A DNA stretch of 5,233 bases from Anaerolineales bacterium UBA3905 (lineage in GTDB: Bacteria; Chloroflexota; Anaerolineae; Caldilineales; Caldilineaceae), in contig DGFH01000293.1 of assembly GCA_002391565.1 (NCBI GenBank), positions 1 to 5,233 of the forward strand, read 5' to 3'. The notes below the pieces were generated by a model. The model saw only the letters and a list, made by a program, of their open reading frames with translations. It was not told the origin of the DNA and ran no database searches. This document shows positions 5,073 through 5,233 of this stretch, piece after piece. The position numbers and the translations under genes were made by a program. Each line of letters opens with the position of its first letter. The first letter of the stretch is position 1.

Positions 5073-5233
5073 ATGACAAAAGAAAAGCAGAGCCTGGATG
5101 ACCAGGCTGCGCCCTTGCTGCGCGTGATCCCTCTGGGCGGCCTGGGCGAAATCGGTAAGAATATGCTCGTGCTGGAAGCAGACAATAGCCTGTTGATCAT
5201 CGATGCTGGGTTGATGTTCCCCACCAGCGAGAT
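5073..5233 (+). CDS. rnj: Ribonuclease J, N-terminal fragment cut by window edge
   Basis: The first 53 codons are open to the end of the window. After a polar 15-residue leader, residues 17-31 read RVIPLGGLGEIGKNM and residues 41-50 LIIDAGLMFP. This is the diagnostic opening of the metallo-beta-lactamase/beta-CASP ribonucleases J1/J2. RNase J is a cytoplasmic 5'-to-3' exonuclease and endonuclease for mRNA decay and rRNA maturation. The metal-binding HxHxDH motif and the beta-CASP domain lie beyond the window. The ATG has AAGGAG 12 bases upstream, a longer spacing than ideal, but no better start exists in frame. The possibility of another beta-CASP protein is small given the GGLGEIGKNM match. 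Confidence 0.93.
   Translation, partial: MTKEKQSLDDQAAPLLRVIPLGGLGEIGKNMLVLEADNSLLIIDAGLMFPTSE

Noticed and set aside
1..5233. Mobile element, CRISPR array, tRNA/rRNA, toxin-antitoxin or defence system
   Set aside because: I saw no transposase, repeat-spacer pattern, RNA gene or defence-type domain. Every long gene has an ordinary metabolic, regulatory or housekeeping identity.

Overview
The window looks like part of a chromosome from a GC-rich, probably thermophilic or phototrophic Chloroflexota-type bacterium (Roseiflexus/Chloroflexus-like). This is an inference. It rests on the Ala/Pro/Glu-rich linker of the substrate-binding lipoprotein, the family-4 (iron-sulfur) uracil-DNA glycosylase and the RNase J start. 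No rRNA or other marker is present to confirm it.

Layout. The left four fifths is a carbohydrate-use locus read entirely on the minus strand, in the order: aldo/keto reductase (3962-2919), zinc-dependent medium-chain dehydrogenase (2816-1770), LacI-family regulator (1768-767), then a separate transcription unit beginning with a sugar ABC-transporter substrate-binding lipoprotein (474 to beyond base 1, cut by the window edge). The dehydrogenase and the regulator are separated by one base. The right fifth is read on the plus strand: a family-4 uracil-DNA glycosylase (4302-4982), then the first 53 codons of ribonuclease J (from 5073, cut by the window edge).

The most informative non-coding features are two promoters, each carrying a perfect 14-bp palindrome with a central CG, the hallmark of LacI-family operators. 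In front of the binding-protein gene, TTGACA-N17-TACAAT (741-713) has TGTAATCGATTACA lying in the spacer and over the -10 box. In front of the aldo/keto reductase, TAGACA-N17-TATCAT (4101-4073) has TGGTACCGGTACCA lying just after the -10 box, at the expected transcription start. The two operators share only the TG..A.CG.T..CA frame, so the uptake genes and the enzyme genes may answer to two different LacI-type proteins, or to one with relaxed specificity. The second promoter also shows that the reductase must start at 3962 and not at the upstream ATG at 4139.

How the genes may work together (inference): the lipoprotein captures a sugar or polyol for import, and the two oxidoreductases convert it through an aldose/polyol/ketose type exchange. 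The local LacI protein would sense the sugar or a product and control the reductase-dehydrogenase-regulator operon, the transporter, or both. The glycosylase and RNase J are housekeeping genes running the other way from a back-to-back promoter region. I see no mobile element, CRISPR array, tRNA or rRNA, and no sign of a defence or otherwise wholly new system. What merits follow-up is the split operator logic and the unusual cofactor-site residues of the reductase.
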